This document shows positions 35,384-45,143 of a stretch of DNA of 45,547 nt, one piece after another. The notes beneath the pieces are model-generated. The model had not been told where the DNA came from. It worked only from the letters and a program-made list of their open reading frames with translations, and did not search any database. Position 1 is the first letter of the stretch; every line of letters begins with the position of its first letter. A program made the position numbers and the translations under genes. Origin of the DNA: Opitutus sp. GAS368 (GTDB lineage: Bacteria; Verrucomicrobiota; Verrucomicrobiia; Opitutales; Opitutaceae); assembly GCA_945874455.1 (NCBI GenBank), contig CAMCHO010000015.1, positions 1 through 45,547 on the forward strand, in the 5' to 3' direction.

Positions 35384-36145
35384 CTACAGCATGCCGGCGG
35401 CGCGGAAGCTATAATAACCGCGGCCGAGGGGATCAGCGGAAGCTTGTCCGATGATCACATGGTCGATCAACTCGATGTCTACCGCACGCGCGGCCTCGCG
35501 GAGCTGGCGGGTCACTTGCACGTCAGCGGCGCTGGGGGCGGGATCACCACTGGGGTGATTGTGCGCGCAGGCGATGGCGCAGGCGGCTTCGCGAATGGCC
35601 GCACGAAAGACTTCCCTCGGGTGGGCGAGGGCGGAGGTGGCACTGCCGGAGCTGATCTCGACGCGTTTAATGAGCCGGTTTTTCCGGTTGAGGCAGAGCA
35701 CCCAGAATTTTTCGACCTCGAGGCTGACGGTGAACGGCCTGACGTAGCCTGCAATCAGCTCGGAACGATTCAGGAGCGGGTTATCGCCCAGCTGCTGGGT
35801 GACGACGCGGACCGCGACCTCCATGACAGTGATCAATTGGAGCGCTTTGACATGACCGATGCCCTTGAGCTTGCGGAAGTCTTTTTCCCGCCAGTTGGCC
35901 AAGCCGGCGAGTGAGCCTCCCTCGGCCAAGAGACGGGAAGCGAGCGTGAGCACGTCCTGTCCACGGGTGCCACTGCGGAGGAGCATGGCGAGCAGTTCGG
36001 TGTCGCTGAGCGCAGCGACGCCGTGTTGCTCGAGGCGTTCCTGCGGACGTTCACTGACGGCGGTTTCGCGGAGACGATTGGGGACGGGGGGGGCAACGGG
36101 GTCGGTCACGGCTTTGGGTTTGGACAGGTTTCGCCTCGCTGCCAA
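35384..36145 (-). CDS. radC: RadC-family JAB/MPN-domain protein
   Basis: A 253-residue RadC protein. The N-terminal half has [35 protein letters not shown], then a helix-hairpin-helix-like [13 protein letters not shown]. The C-terminal MPN domain has [21 protein letters not shown] and the metalloprotease-type motif [14 protein letters not shown]. Despite the name, its molecular role in repair is unproven. The ATG at 36145 is only 11 nt from the start of the divergent ThuA-like gene; an in-frame GTG at 36109 is an alternative start that would leave room for promoters. The first 25 residues are Pro/Ala-rich and not conserved in the family. Confidence 0.93.
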   Translation of the reverse strand: MAARRNLSKPKAVTDPVAPPVPNRLRETAVSERPQERLEQHGVAALSDTELLAMLLRSGTRGQDVLTLASRLLAEGGSLAGLANWREKDFRKLKGIGHVKALQLITVMEVAVRVVTQQLGDNPLLNRSELIAGYVRPFTVSLEVEKFWVLCLNRKNRLIKRVEISSGSATSALAHPREVFRAAIREAACAIACAHNHPSGDPAPSAADVQVTRQLREAARAVDIELIDHVIIGQASADPLGRGYYSFRAAGML

Positions 36146-36156
36146 TCATTGCGCAT

Positions 36157-36900
36157 ATGAATCCTCTCCGTGTCCTCGTCTGGGGCGAAAACATTCATGA
36201 GCAGCAGGACGCCGCAGTGGCGGCGATCTACCCGCGGGGGATGCACGTGGCCATCGCCGAGGGCATCCGAGAATTCTTGACGACGGCTGAGGTCAGCACT
36301 GCCACGCTGCAGGAGCCGGAGCACGGTCTTTCAGCCCAACGACTCGCGACGACGGATGTATTGACGTGGTGGGGACATCGCGGGCATGCGGACGTGAGTG
36401 ACGAAGTCGTTGAACGCGTGCAGCGGCGCGTGTTGGAAGGCATGGGGCTGATCGTGCTGCACTCGGCTCACTACTCGAAAATTTTCAAACGACTGATGGG
36501 TACGACCTGTTCGTTGACCTGGCGTGTGGCCGGGGAGCGCGAGCGGCTGTGGGTCTGCAATCCGGGGCATCCGATCGCGCGAGGGATCGATCGGTATTTC
36601 GAATTACCCCAAGAGGAAACCTACGGTGAACCGTTCGCCGTGCCGACGCCGGACGAACAGGTGTTCAACGCTTGGTTTGAGGGCGGTGAGGTATTTCGCA
36701 GCGGCTGTTGCTGGCACCGGGGAAACGGAAAGATCTTCTATTTCCAGCCCGGCCACGAAATTTATCCGACCTATTTTGATCGAAATATCCGCCGGGTGAT
36801 TACCAACGCGGTGGAGTGGGCGCGCCCGCAAGGAGCTTGGGTTGATTCCTGCCTGCACGCGAAGATCGCTCCCGAAGGCGAGCGGCGTCGCGACGCCTGA
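36157..36900 (+). CDS. ThuA-like (trehalose utilisation) domain protein
   Basis: A 247-residue ThuA-domain protein with a class I glutamine amidotransferase-like fold. It reads [13 protein letters not shown] at the N-terminus, [19 protein letters not shown] around residue 75, [24 protein letters not shown] near 100-125, then [12 protein letters not shown] and a C-terminal [16 protein letters not shown]-like stretch (here [16 protein letters not shown]). Members are linked to sugar (trehalose or glucoside) metabolism but the reaction is not well defined. It is a lone gene between radC and the SurA-like gene, and ends 1 bp before the convergent SurA-like stop. Confidence 0.88.
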   Translation: MNPLRVLVWGENIHEQQDAAVAAIYPRGMHVAIAEGIREFLTTAEVSTATLQEPEHGLSAQRLATTDVLTWWGHRGHADVSDEVVERVQRRVLEGMGLIVLHSAHYSKIFKRLMGTTCSLTWRVAGERERLWVCNPGHPIARGIDRYFELPQEETYGEPFAVPTPDEQVFNAWFEGGEVFRSGCCWHRGNGKIFYFQPGHEIYPTYFDRNIRRVITNAVEWARPQGAWVDSCLHAKIAPEGERRRDA

Positions 36901-36901
36901 C

Positions 36902-37906
36902 TCAATAGTGCTTCACGTAGCCATTGCGACGAAGTCGCTCGAGCCAGCGCTCTTGGCCGCTGCGGGACATCTGTGTGACGAGAATGCGCTCGATCTGGTC
37001 GCGCACTTCATCAATCGGCTGGATCCCGGAAAATTTACGGTCCTCGGCGAACAGCAGAAAACAACCCTCGGGTAGGAGGACAGCTTGAGAGGCCTCGCCT
37101 TTTTTGAGGGCAAAGGCCGGGTCGCTGAATTCTTTCTTGAAGTCTGAACGTTTCATCCAGCCCCAGTCGCCACCTTTGGATTTGCGGGCATCTTTGCTGT
37201 ATTCTTTGGCCAAGTCCTCGAAGCTGGTGCCGGCCTTGAGCTTGGTGAGGATTTCGCCGGCTGCGACGGTGAGCTGGGCGTCGGTCTCACCGTCGTTACG
37301 AGTGAGTTGGATCAGACGAAGGTGAACCTCGTCTTCGCGGTAAAAGCGGTCTTTGTTTTCGTTGTAGAAAGTCTCGATCTTGACGGGGCTGACCGAGCCT
37401 TGGGATTTCCTCTGCTGACCCTGCATGTAGCGATAAATGATTTCTTCTTCCTGTTCGCGGCGGAATTCGCGGAGGGTCGTGCCGCGGGAGCGGAGGTAGG
37501 CGAGAAACTTGGAACGGTCGTTCTCAAATTGCTCACTCTCCATCCGGGCGATCTCGGCATCGACGATGGCTGCCGGGATCTGTTTTTTCTCATCTTTGCG
37601 GAATTCTTTGATGATCAGGACGCGGTCGATCAAGTCTTGGATGACACTGTCCTGGAGGGCCTCAATCTTGGCGTTGTATTCTTGTTCGTTACGGATGGTT
37701 TCGCGTTGGAGACCGGGGAGCAGCGGGGTGATTTCGCGACTCACGTCGGCGACGGTGATGATTTTGTCCTCGGCCACGGCGACGATGCCATTGGCGTAAC
37801 GCAGATTGAGATTATCCCCGGCGGCGGGTGCTGACGGTTGCGCACAAAACCCCGTGGCGGCGAGCGTGGCGTAAGAGGCTAAAGAGAGACTGCGGCGGAG
37901 CATCAT
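36902..37906 (-). CDS. SurA-like periplasmic peptidyl-prolyl isomerase
   Basis: A 334-residue exported foldase. The start ATG at 37906 overlaps the mfd stop (the sequence is ATGATG; mfd ends on the TGA inside it), and it opens a signal peptide ([23 protein letters not shown]). The N-terminal helical chaperone part starts NGIVAVAEDKIITVADVSREI and has the SurA-like pattern of long helices (IVDAEIARMESEQFENDRSKFLAYLRSRG). A PpiC-type rotamase domain follows at about 195-295 (HLRLIQLTRND..., GTSFEDLAKEYSKDARKSKGGDWGW). It probably helps outer-membrane barrels, such as the receptor in this window, to fold. Coupling to mfd is unusual in content but clear in layout. Confidence 0.9.
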   Translation of the reverse strand: MMLRRSLSLASYATLAATGFCAQPSAPAAGDNLNLRYANGIVAVAEDKIITVADVSREITPLLPGLQRETIRNEQEYNAKIEALQDSVIQDLIDRVLIIKEFRKDEKKQIPAAIVDAEIARMESEQFENDRSKFLAYLRSRGTTLREFRREQEEEIIYRYMQGQQRKSQGSVSPVKIETFYNENKDRFYREDEVHLRLIQLTRNDGETDAQLTVAAGEILTKLKAGTSFEDLAKEYSKDARKSKGGDWGWMKRSDFKKEFSDPAFALKKGEASQAVLLPEGCFLLFAEDRKFSGIQPIDEVRDQIERILVTQMSRSGQERWLERLRRNGYVKHY

Positions 37907-40900
37907 GGAATCGGCAGATTGTTCAGAAACGTAATAATTTCTCGTAAACGTAGGAGAGGCTTGGGGGCGGTCAACCTTGGAAACCGGGTGCCCACTTGCA
38001 CCCAATCGTCGCGGTTTCCGCTATTGCGCAGGCATTTCAGCCGGCTCGACTCGGTTTCGACGGAGACGATGCCCATTTGTTCCGCCCGAACGCGGATTTC
38101 GGTAACGAGGAGGAGCGCTTTGACCTCTTCGCCGAATTTGCCGAAGCGGTCGCGGAGGTCGGACTCGATCTGCTTGAGGGTGGGCAACGCGTCGGCAAGG
38201 GCGAGTTTCCGGTAGAAATCGATGCGCAGGCGGGTCTCCGCGATATAGGCAGACGGGATACGCGCTTGTATCCGGTCTACCTCGACGGCTCCGCCCGCCA
38301 CGTGTTCAGCGTCACGGATCGCGGTATAGCTATCGGAGTGACGCCCGCGGTCAGCTGTGGCAGCGTCACGAGCGAGGCTTTCACCAACGAAGACGAAATC
38401 GATTTTGACGTTCGCGCGGATGGCGGCGGCGGTTTTTTCGCCTTTCAGACGGGCGACGGACTGACGGAGGAGTTGGCAGTAGAGTTCGAACCCGATGCCA
38501 ACAATGTGGCCGCTTTGCTCGGCCCCGAGAAGATTACCGGCACCGCGAAGTTCGAGGTCGCGCATCGCGATGCGGAAGCCGGCGCCGAGTTGGGTGTGCT
38601 GGCGCATGGCGGTGAGGCGCTGGCGCGCAACTTCAAGGAGCCGCGTGTGCCGGTGGAGCAGAAGGTAGGCGTAGGCTTGGTGTTTGAAGCGCCCGACGCG
38701 GCCGCGGAGTTGGTAGAGTTGCGAGAGGCCGAAGCGGTCGGCCCCTTCGATGATAATCGTATTGCAGTTGGGAATATCCAGACCGCTCTCGATGATGGTG
38801 GTGCAGACGAGGACTTGGTAGCGGCCGGCGACAAAGTCGGTCATGACTCGTTCCAGCTCTTGCGGGTCCATCTTGCCGTGGCCGGTGCCGACGGTGAGAT
38901 CGGGCACGAGCTCGCGGAGGCGAGCGGCGACGAGCTCGATGGTCTGCACCCGATTGTGCAGGTAAAAAACTTGGCCGCCGCGGCGGATTTCGTGGTGCAC
39001 GGCGTCGACCACGACTTTTTCATCGTAGGTTTTGACGATGGTCTGAATCGGGTGGCGGTTCGTCGGGGCGGTCTCGATCACGCTGAGGTCGCGCGCTCCG
39101 GTGAGCGCCATGTAGAGCGTCCGCGGAATGGGCGTGGCGCTCATCGCGAGTACGTCGACCGTGGCGCGCATGGCTTTGAAGGCTTCCTTGTGTTTCACGC
39201 CGAAGCGCTGCTCTTCGTCGATTATGACGAGGCCGAGCTCGCGGAATTTCACGTCTTTCTGGAGAACGCGGTGAGTGCCGATGAGGATGTCCACCTGCCC
39301 GGAGGCGACGGCTTCGAGGATTTTCTTCTGCTCGGCGCGCGTGCGAAAACGGCTGACCATCTCGACGGCAATCGGGTAGCTGGCCATCCGTTCGCGAAAT
39401 GAGTTGAGATGCTGCTGCGCCAAGACGGTCGTCGGCACGAGCACGGCGACCTGCCGCCCGCCTTGGACGGACTTGAAGGCAGCACGGATGGCGACTTCAG
39501 TTTTGCCGAAACCGACATCGCCACAGATGAGTCGGTCCATCGGCCGCGTGCGCTCCATGTCGGCCTTCGTATCGTTGATGGCTTTGAGCTGGTCGCGGGT
39601 TTCGGTGAAGGGAAACGAGGCCTCGAATTCCTTCTGCCATGTGGTGTCTTCGGCGAACGCGTGGCCTGGCTGCGCCTCCCGTGCGGCGTGGATGCGGAGC
39701 AGTTCGGCGGCGAGATCGATCGTTGCGCGTTCGGCGGCCTGGCGGGCTTTTTCCCAGCGCCCTGAGCCGATGCGGCCAAGTTGCGGGCGGGCTTTGCTGA
39801 GACCGACGTATCGGCTGACGAGATGCGATTCTTGCAGGGGCACGTGCAGCGTCACGTGTTCATCGAACTCGAGTGAAATGACTTCGCGGATACCTTGCGC
39901 GGTGTCGAGTTTGGTGAGGCCGCGGTAGAGCGCGATTCCGTGCTGGAGGTGGACGACGAAATCGCCTTCGACTAACTCGGAAAAATCCAACAGCTGGTCA
40001 ATTTGCGCGCGTTGGGCGGTGACGCGCGGGTTGAGCGAAGGACGGCGCTGGCGCTGGCGCCCGAAGATCTCGGTCTCGGTGACAACGACGAGGCCGATCG
40101 CGGCGGTCGCCGGTTTTTCCCACGCGAGAGGGAGGCGGGCCCCGGCGCGAAACGTAATGCGAAAACCTTCGTTGAGTGTGCCGCGGAGGAAGCGGGGTTT
40201 GATGGTCTTCAGTACACGGTCCTCGGCGAGGATTTCCTGCGTGCGTTGTTCCTCGCCCTCCTTGGAGACGACAAACACCACGCCGTAGCCGGCCTTGCGC
40301 CACGTGGCGACTTGCACGAGGAACGAGCGCCGCGCGTCCTCCTCGACTTGGAGGCGCTCCTGGGCGATGAGGGCGGCCTCGGGATAGCTGCGGTGATGCG
40401 CGAGGCTTTCGGTATCCCATGTGGTCTCAAGGGAGCCGGCGTCAAAGAGCGCGCTGGCTTCGTCGAGGTCGCACAGGCCAAAGGCTGCGGCGCATTTTTC
40501 GAGGAGCGGCGTGAGGCCGTCGAATCCCTCTCGGGCGAATCCGCTGAACGCTTCCTCGAGCGCGGCCGGTTCTATGAAAATCAGGTGCGTGCTGGGCGTG
40601 AGATAATCGGCGAGGCCGGTTTTCGACGAACCGAGTTTTATGCGGGGCGATGCGGATAAAGTGATGCTCTCGACGCTCGCGCCGGAGCGTTGGGTGACGG
40701 GGTCGAACTCCCGGATCGCCTCCAGTTCGTCGCCGAAGAAGTCGAGGCGGTAGGGCTGATTGGCTGTGACGGGATAGAGGTCGATGATGCCGCCGCGGAT
40801 CGCGTAGTGGCCGGGCGCCTCGCACACGGCCTCGGAATCGTAATCGAGTTTCTGGAGCTGTGCGAGGAGGCCTTGAAACGGTTGGTGCTGCCCACGGGTG

Positions 40901-41307
40901 AGCGTGAATTCGCGGGTGGCGAATTCCTCGAGTGCGGGGACGGGCTGCAACAGCGCGGCGGGCGTCGTCACTACGACCACGGTGTCGGGTGTCGTGGTCA
41001 TGCCGCGGACCGCGCGCAAGCGCGAGAGCACGGTGAGGCGGTCGCTCGAAGCGGCGAAGGCTTCGCGCATATCGCGGTTGTCGGTCATCGACTCCGGGAA
41101 AACGAGCGCGCGGTGCGCTCGGGAATCTCCGAACGCTGCGTGGAAAAGCGCGAGGTCCTCGGCGACGTGCTCAGCGGTTTTCTGGTCCTCAGCGATCACG
41201 AGCCACACGGGCGCGGGCTGGGCGCGGGCCAGCTCGGCGATGACGGCGCCCCGGGAGGGTGGGCAGACGCCGGTGAGCTTGGTGCGCGTGAGGGACGAGA
41301 CGGACAT
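37903..41307 (-). CDS. mfd: Transcription-repair coupling factor
   Basis: A 1134-residue Mfd, the translocase that removes stalled RNA polymerase and recruits UvrA to damage. The N-terminal UvrB-homology part has [25 protein letters not shown]; the RNA polymerase-interacting CarD-like domain follows with [17 protein letters not shown]. The helicase core has [15 protein letters not shown] (Walker A, about residue 595), [12 protein letters not shown] (Walker B, about 695), [13 protein letters not shown] and the RG/TRG motifs [22 protein letters not shown] and QLRGRVGR. The C-terminal D7 domain is present. Length is normal. It is upstream of, and overlaps, the SurA-like gene. Confidence 0.97.
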   Translation of the reverse strand: MSVSSLTRTKLTGVCPPSRGAVIAELARAQPAPVWLVIAEDQKTAEHVAEDLALFHAAFGDSRAHRALVFPESMTDNRDMREAFAASSDRLTVLSRLRAVRGMTTTPDTVVVVTTPAALLQPVPALEEFATREFTLTRGQHQPFQGLLAQLQKLDYDSEAVCEAPGHYAIRGGIIDLYPVTANQPYRLDFFGDELEAIREFDPVTQRSGASVESITLSASPRIKLGSSKTGLADYLTPSTHLIFIEPAALEEAFSGFAREGFDGLTPLLEKCAAAFGLCDLDEASALFDAGSLETTWDTESLAHHRSYPEAALIAQERLQVEEDARRSFLVQVATWRKAGYGVVFVVSKEGEEQRTQEILAEDRVLKTIKPRFLRGTLNEGFRITFRAGARLPLAWEKPATAAIGLVVVTETEIFGRQRQRRPSLNPRVTAQRAQIDQLLDFSELVEGDFVVHLQHGIALYRGLTKLDTAQGIREVISLEFDEHVTLHVPLQESHLVSRYVGLSKARPQLGRIGSGRWEKARQAAERATIDLAAELLRIHAAREAQPGHAFAEDTTWQKEFEASFPFTETRDQLKAINDTKADMERTRPMDRLICGDVGFGKTEVAIRAAFKSVQGGRQVAVLVPTTVLAQQHLNSFRERMASYPIAVEMVSRFRTRAEQKKILEAVASGQVDILIGTHRVLQKDVKFRELGLVIIDEEQRFGVKHKEAFKAMRATVDVLAMSATPIPRTLYMALTGARDLSVIETAPTNRHPIQTIVKTYDEKVVVDAVHHEIRRGGQVFYLHNRVQTIELVAARLRELVPDLTVGTGHGKMDPQELERVMTDFVAGRYQVLVCTTIIESGLDIPNCNTIIIEGADRFGLSQLYQLRGRVGRFKHQAYAYLLLHRHTRLLEVARQRLTAMRQHTQLGAGFRIAMRDLELRGAGNLLGAEQSGHIVGIGFELYCQLLRQSVARLKGEKTAAAIRANVKIDFVFVGESLARDAATADRGRHSDSYTAIRDAEHVAGGAVEVDRIQARIPSAYIAETRLRIDFYRKLALADALPTLKQIESDLRDRFGKFGEEVKALLLVTEIRVRAEQMGIVSVETESSRLKCLRNSGNRDDWVQVGTRFPRLTAPKPLLRLREIITFLNNLPIP

Positions 41308-41372
41308 AAATCAAAATTCAGAATCGAGGAAACGAGAAACGGCAAATCGCGTTTCGTGGTTTCGAGCCGATG

Positions 41373-42074
41373 TCAGAGCGACTTCGACGGTCCGAGCGAT
41401 GCTAGCGCTGCGCGCGCCGCGGATTCTTCGGCGAGTTTCTTCGACGTGCCCCGGCCGGTGCCGACGCGGCGGTCGAAGAGGAAGACCGCGACTTCGTACT
41501 CGGGGGCGTGGTCCTCGCCTGCGATACCCGTGACTTCATAGCGGAGAGCGGTGTTGCCGTGCAGAGGTTGGACGAGTTCTTGCAGGCGGCCCTTGGGGTT
41601 GTCGTCCGCTTCTGTGGTGAGCAGGCGGACCGACAGATCGCCGTAGAGGGCCATGACGATGCGGCGCGCGGTGCGCAGGTCGCTGTCGAGGTAAAGCGCA
41701 CCAACGATGGCCTCAAACGCGTCGCCGAGCAGCGAGGGGCGGTTGCGCCCGCCGTATTTCTCCTCGCTCTTTCCGAGAAACAGGCACGCGTCGGCACCGA
41801 TCTCCTTGGTCAGCCCAGCGAGGAACGCCTCGTTGACCAAGAGCGCGCGCCGTTTACTCAACACTCCTTCACGTTCCTGCGGGAAGAGATGAAACAGCGC
41901 TTCAGCTAAGAGAATTTGCAGGACAGCATCGCCGAGAAATTCCAGGCGTTGATTGTTGTCTGCATCCGGGATTTCCGCAGCGAGAGACGTGTGCGTGAGG
42001 GCAGAACGGAGCAGCGTCGGGTCGCGAAACGTGTAGCCGATGCGCGCCTGGAGCTGGTCGAGGGCAGGGTGCAT
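41373..42074 (-). CDS. rnc: Ribonuclease III
   Basis: A 233-residue dsRNA endonuclease for rRNA and mRNA processing. The signature QRLEFLGDAVLQILLAEAL is at residues 42-60, with metal ligands E45 and D49, and D118 and E121 in LLGDAFEAIVGALYLD. A C-terminal dsRNA-binding domain follows (NPKGRLQELVQ..., YEVAVFLFDRRVGTGRGTSKKLAEESAARAAL). Length is normal. It lies 66 bp upstream of mfd on the same strand, so the two may share a transcript. Confidence 0.97.
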   Translation of the reverse strand: MHPALDQLQARIGYTFRDPTLLRSALTHTSLAAEIPDADNNQRLEFLGDAVLQILLAEALFHLFPQEREGVLSKRRALLVNEAFLAGLTKEIGADACLFLGKSEEKYGGRNRPSLLGDAFEAIVGALYLDSDLRTARRIVMALYGDLSVRLLTTEADDNPKGRLQELVQPLHGNTALRYEVTGIAGEDHAPEYEVAVFLFDRRVGTGRGTSKKLAEESAARAALASLGPSKSL

Positions 42075-42181
42075 TTCGGATCAATGGTCGCAGGGCGGAC
42101 TCCCCGCCTCGATACGTGGGTGGTCGCAGCCATCGGCGCCACTCCATCGGGTTACTCTGGTGAATGACAAGGATCGCAGGT

Positions 42182-42973
42182 TCATGAGCTGGCGCTGGTG
42201 TAGCGGCGCAGACCGCGATTGAACACGAAAACGGCGGCGGCGAACCAGACGAGGGCCGAGCCGAAGAGCCACGCCGAGAGTGTGAGGTCGAAGCCCTGCA
42301 CGAGGAGGCTGGCGGGCACGTTGGTGACCATAACGACGGGGAGCAGCCAGACGAACAGCATCTGCGTGGCGATGCCGGTGAACGCGGCGCGGGGCAGGCG
42401 TGAAAATTCAGTCAGCGTGAAATAGAGGCCCTCGATGCCCTGCGCGCTGGTGAGCCAGAAAGCCAGCGAGATGGAGAGCACGAGAATACTGTAATGAATG
42501 ACGACGCCGCACAGCACCATGAGCGCATAGAGCGCGATCTGGCCGGCACTCGGTTCGAGCCCGAGTTGGTGCACGGCGTAGATGACCACGGCGGCGGCGA
42601 CGAGGGAGTTGAGCAGGCTGTCGGGATCGAGTTTACGGGTCGTCGCCATGAACATGACGTTGCCCGGCTGCGCCAGATAGAAGTCAAAGTTGCCCGAGCG
42701 GATATTGCGCCCCATCTCGAAAATACTGCTCCAGAAAAAGCCCATCAAAAACCGCTGGATCAGCATGGAGGTGCCCACGAGGAGTACCATCTGATACTTG
42801 GTCCAACCGGCGATCGACTGGGTATGCTCATAGATGACGGTGATCGTGAGGATATTGACCGCCATCCAGAACAGCTCCACCAGCGACCACACAAAAAAAT
42901 CGCCACGAAACATCAGCGTGCGCGTGATCGAATAACGTGCGGAGGCGGCCCAGATTTTGGCGTAGTGCAGCAT
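42182..42973 (-). CDS. ABC-2 family transporter permease
   Basis: A 263-residue inner-membrane protein with about six membrane segments, started at the ATG at 42973 (MLHYAKIWAASARYSITRTLMFRGDFFVW); the longer frame from 43183 reads through the previous gene. The opening helix, the R-x-DFF/FxxW pattern, the FLxxPG-type loop (FDFYLAQPGNVMF) and the final GLRRYTSASS match the ABC-2 exporter permease group found in operons of one ATPase and two permeases. It follows its paralogue by 8 bp. No ATPase gene is adjacent on either side. Confidence 0.85.
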   Translation of the reverse strand: MLHYAKIWAASARYSITRTLMFRGDFFVWSLVELFWMAVNILTITVIYEHTQSIAGWTKYQMVLLVGTSMLIQRFLMGFFWSSIFEMGRNIRSGNFDFYLAQPGNVMFMATTRKLDPDSLLNSLVAAAVVIYAVHQLGLEPSAGQIALYALMVLCGVVIHYSILVLSISLAFWLTSAQGIEGLYFTLTEFSRLPRAAFTGIATQMLFVWLLPVVMVTNVPASLLVQGFDLTLSAWLFGSALVWFAAAVFVFNRGLRRYTSASS

Positions 42974-42981
42974 GATGATTG

Positions 42982-43797
42982 TCAGCCGCCGACGGCGGTG
43001 TGACGACGCAGGCCGCGCGACCAGAGAAGCTGGTTGACCAAGAGCAGGGCGATCACCCACGCGGCCTGAATGCCGTAGCCTTGGAAGATCAGGGTCGGGT
43101 CGGTGAGGCGGCCGGTGAAAATCGCGGCGGGGAAATACATTTGATAGTAAAACGGCAGGCAGCGCGCGATCGCGTAGGCCCACTCTGGGAGCAAGTCCAA
43201 GGGAAACATCTGTCCGCCCAATAACGTCTCGAGCGCCATCGAGAGGATCACGAAGCCCTGGATTTCGAGGAACCAGAAGGAGAGCAGGCCGAAGCAGTAC
43301 GCGATGCTGAACTGGATGACCGCCGACATGGCCATCGCCGGCAGTCCGAACAGTAGGACGCGGTAGTCGTGCGGGAAGTCGAGATACTCCCTCAGCACGG
43401 GCAGGGCGATCAACAAGGGGACGATCACCACGAGGCCGCTCACCAACCGCGCGGCGACGAAGATACTGAAGCGATACGCGAAGTAGTTAATCGGCTTCAG
43501 GAGGAACTGGTTGATGAGACCGTTGCGGATTTCCTCGCTGATCTGGTAGTCCTCGTTGAACGCGCTGATGAAGAACTGCAGAATCAGGAGCGTGACAAAG
43601 TAGGTGATGGTTTGCCCTAGGGAGAATCCGCCGAGACCGCCGGAGCCGCCCAGCGACGCCGCGCTCCAGAGGATGACCACGGCGGCGAGGTGGAAGAGAG
43701 AAAAAAAACCGCGCACCGCAAAGTTGAACCGGTAGACAATATTGCTCTGCAGGCCAGTGAGGAAGACCTGACGGTATTTGTCGAAAGTGGCGAACAT
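42982..43797 (-). CDS. ABC-2 family transporter permease (paralogue of the next gene)
   Basis: A 271-residue polytopic membrane protein started at the ATG at 43797 (MFATFDKYRQVFLTGLQSNIVYRFNFAVRG). It shows about six membrane segments, the cytoplasmic loop SEEIRNGLINQFLLKPINYFAYRF and the C-terminal NQLLWSRGLRRHTAVGG, very similar in layout to the neighbouring permease (both end GLRRxT). The two probably form a heterodimeric exporter channel. Their ATPase must be encoded elsewhere. It starts 89 bp downstream of parA, so a shared message is possible but not required. Confidence 0.85.
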   Translation of the reverse strand: MFATFDKYRQVFLTGLQSNIVYRFNFAVRGFFSLFHLAAVVILWSAASLGGSGGLGGFSLGQTITYFVTLLILQFFISAFNEDYQISEEIRNGLINQFLLKPINYFAYRFSIFVAARLVSGLVVIVPLLIALPVLREYLDFPHDYRVLLFGLPAMAMSAVIQFSIAYCFGLLSFWFLEIQGFVILSMALETLLGGQMFPLDLLPEWAYAIARCLPFYYQMYFPAAIFTGRLTDPTLIFQGYGIQAAWVIALLLVNQLLWSRGLRRHTAVGG

Positions 43798-43886
43798 GGC
43801 AGACGAGAAAGCAGTTAACGAATAGTGAGTCGGGGAATGACGCAAACGTGAGCGCACAAGGCTAGCGGCCCGCCCCGCACAGCTCG

Positions 43887-44672
43887 TTACTTTGACATGA
43901 GCCCGAACCGCTCAATGACTTCCTTGCCTAGGCTGCGGTAGGCCGTGGAGCCGACGCCGTTGGGATCGTAGGCGAAGATTGGCTTGCCGAAGCTCGGGGC
44001 CTCGCTCAGCCGAATGGTGCGCGGAATGACCGATTTAAAAACCTTATCGGGCAGGTGCTGGGTGACCTCATCGACCACCTGTTTCGCAAGATTGATGCGG
44101 GAATCAAACATCGTCATGACGACGCCGCCGAGTTTGAGGTGATCGTTGACGTGGGCATCTTTGAGCCGCTCGACGTTGCGCAGGATTTGACCCAGGCCCT
44201 CAAGGGCTAGGTATTCGCACTGGAGCGTGATGATGAGTTGATCGGCGGCGGCGAGGCTGTTCATCGAAAGCATCCCGAGCGCGGGCGGGCAATCGATGAT
44301 GATGGCGCGGTACCTGTTAGATTTGCGGAGCGGCTCGAGCACCCCGCGGAGCTTCATGAGATAGTTTTCGGTCTGCGCCAGTTCAATTTCGGCGGCGGCG
44401 AGGTCTTCCTCGCTGGGGATCAAGGCGAGGTGCTCGTAGGCCGTCGGCGTAATCATCTCGAAGAGGGAACCTTCGCCGCGGAGGGGACCGTAGAGGCTCT
44501 TGCCCGCCTGCTTCTCAACGCCGACCGCGCTCGTGGCGTTGGCCTGTGGGTCGAGATCGATGAGGAGCGTGGGGATTTTTTTCTCGGCCAAAGCAGCGGC
44601 GAGATTGACGGCGGTGGTGGTTTTACCGACGCCGCCTTTTTGGTTGGCGATGGTGAAGACAGAAGTGGGCAT
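43887..44672 (-). CDS. parA: ParA/Soj-type chromosome partitioning ATPase
   Basis: A 261-residue deviant-Walker ATPase. The P-loop KGGVGKTTTAVNLA (residues 12-25) carries the signature lysine of the ParA/MinD group, followed by LLIDLDPQANATSAVG (Walker A') and RAIIIDCPPALGMLSMNSL (Walker B). The C-terminal VIPRTIRLSEAPSFGKPIFAYDP is characteristic of Soj-like chromosomal ParA. It works with a ParB bound at parS near the origin. Normally parB follows directly; here two permeases follow instead. The start ATG at 44672 opens MPTSVFTIANQKGG. Confidence 0.95.
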   Translation of the reverse strand: MPTSVFTIANQKGGVGKTTTAVNLAAALAEKKIPTLLIDLDPQANATSAVGVEKQAGKSLYGPLRGEGSLFEMITPTAYEHLALIPSEEDLAAAEIELAQTENYLMKLRGVLEPLRKSNRYRAIIIDCPPALGMLSMNSLAAADQLIITLQCEYLALEGLGQILRNVERLKDAHVNDHLKLGGVVMTMFDSRINLAKQVVDEVTQHLPDKVFKSVIPRTIRLSEAPSFGKPIFAYDPNGVGSTAYRSLGKEVIERFGLMSK

Positions 44673-44751
44673 GAAGAGAAGTTGCGTTAGGTAGTGACAA
44701 GGGGGACATGAGCGAGCAAGCGCGACGTCAGAGGATTTCGAGGATGGTGAA
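44673..44751. other. Short spacer upstream of parA
   Basis: Nothing identifiable; it should contain or precede the parA promoter, but no clear boxes are visible. Confidence 0.3.
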
Positions 44752-44949
44752 TCAGGGCGCCTTTCTCGCCTGCCGTTGCTCCGCTTGCTGCGTTTCTTGG
44801 CTCAGGGATGCGGGCGGCGCGAGTGGTTGCTCCAACGCGTCCACTAAGGCCATCAGTTGCTCCACTTTGTCCACGATCCGGCGTTGTTCGGCGAGGGGCA
44901 TGGGCTCCTCTCGACCGTCGTCTTCTTCGATTGCTTCGTAGGTGAACAT
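44752..44949 (-). pseudogene. Fragment resembling the C-terminal end of a type I restriction specificity subunit (HsdS)
   Basis: The minus-strand frame ending at 44752 contains EEPMPLAEQRRIVDKVEQL followed by MALVDALEQPL, which matches the conserved block near the end of HsdS proteins (PLAEQRRIV-KV-EL-ALCD-LE). Nothing resembling a target-recognition domain precedes it; upstream residues (EIVRFMFTYEAIEED) are unfamiliar. I read it as a short remnant left after loss of a restriction-modification system. A small intact protein reusing this helix is possible but less likely. Confidence 0.5.
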
Positions 44950-45052
44950 GAAACGGACGATTTCTGTGATCTTGGGGCGGCTCGGCCGGCTCAGGCTGTT
45001 GCCAGACCCGGAATCATAGTGCTGGCAGAAATCAGCGACCAGCTGGTAACCG

Positions 45053-45133
45053 TCAGGCGGCGAGGCTGGCGGAGCCGTGCGTGTCGATCTCTTCGACGAT
45101 GGCCTGAAGCTTTTCGGGTACCGCGGTGCGCAT
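45053..45133 (-). pseudogene. Truncated small ORF downstream of DUF3024
   Basis: A 26-codon frame starts with MRTAVPEKLQAIVEEIDTHG and stops soon after. From memory, longer small proteins with this opening (PEKLQALIEEID-HG-ANLTRLTVLKKWFE) occur beside DUF3024 genes; here the frame breaks after about residue 22. It lies 10 bp past the DUF3024 stop, the expected place for such a partner. The recollection of the partner family is not certain. Confidence 0.4.
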
Positions 45134-45143
45134 GGCGAATCGT

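Noticed and set aside
37996-39402. 468-codon open frame on the + strand opposite mfd
   Set aside because: Antisense to conserved helicase motifs of mfd; no recognisable domains.
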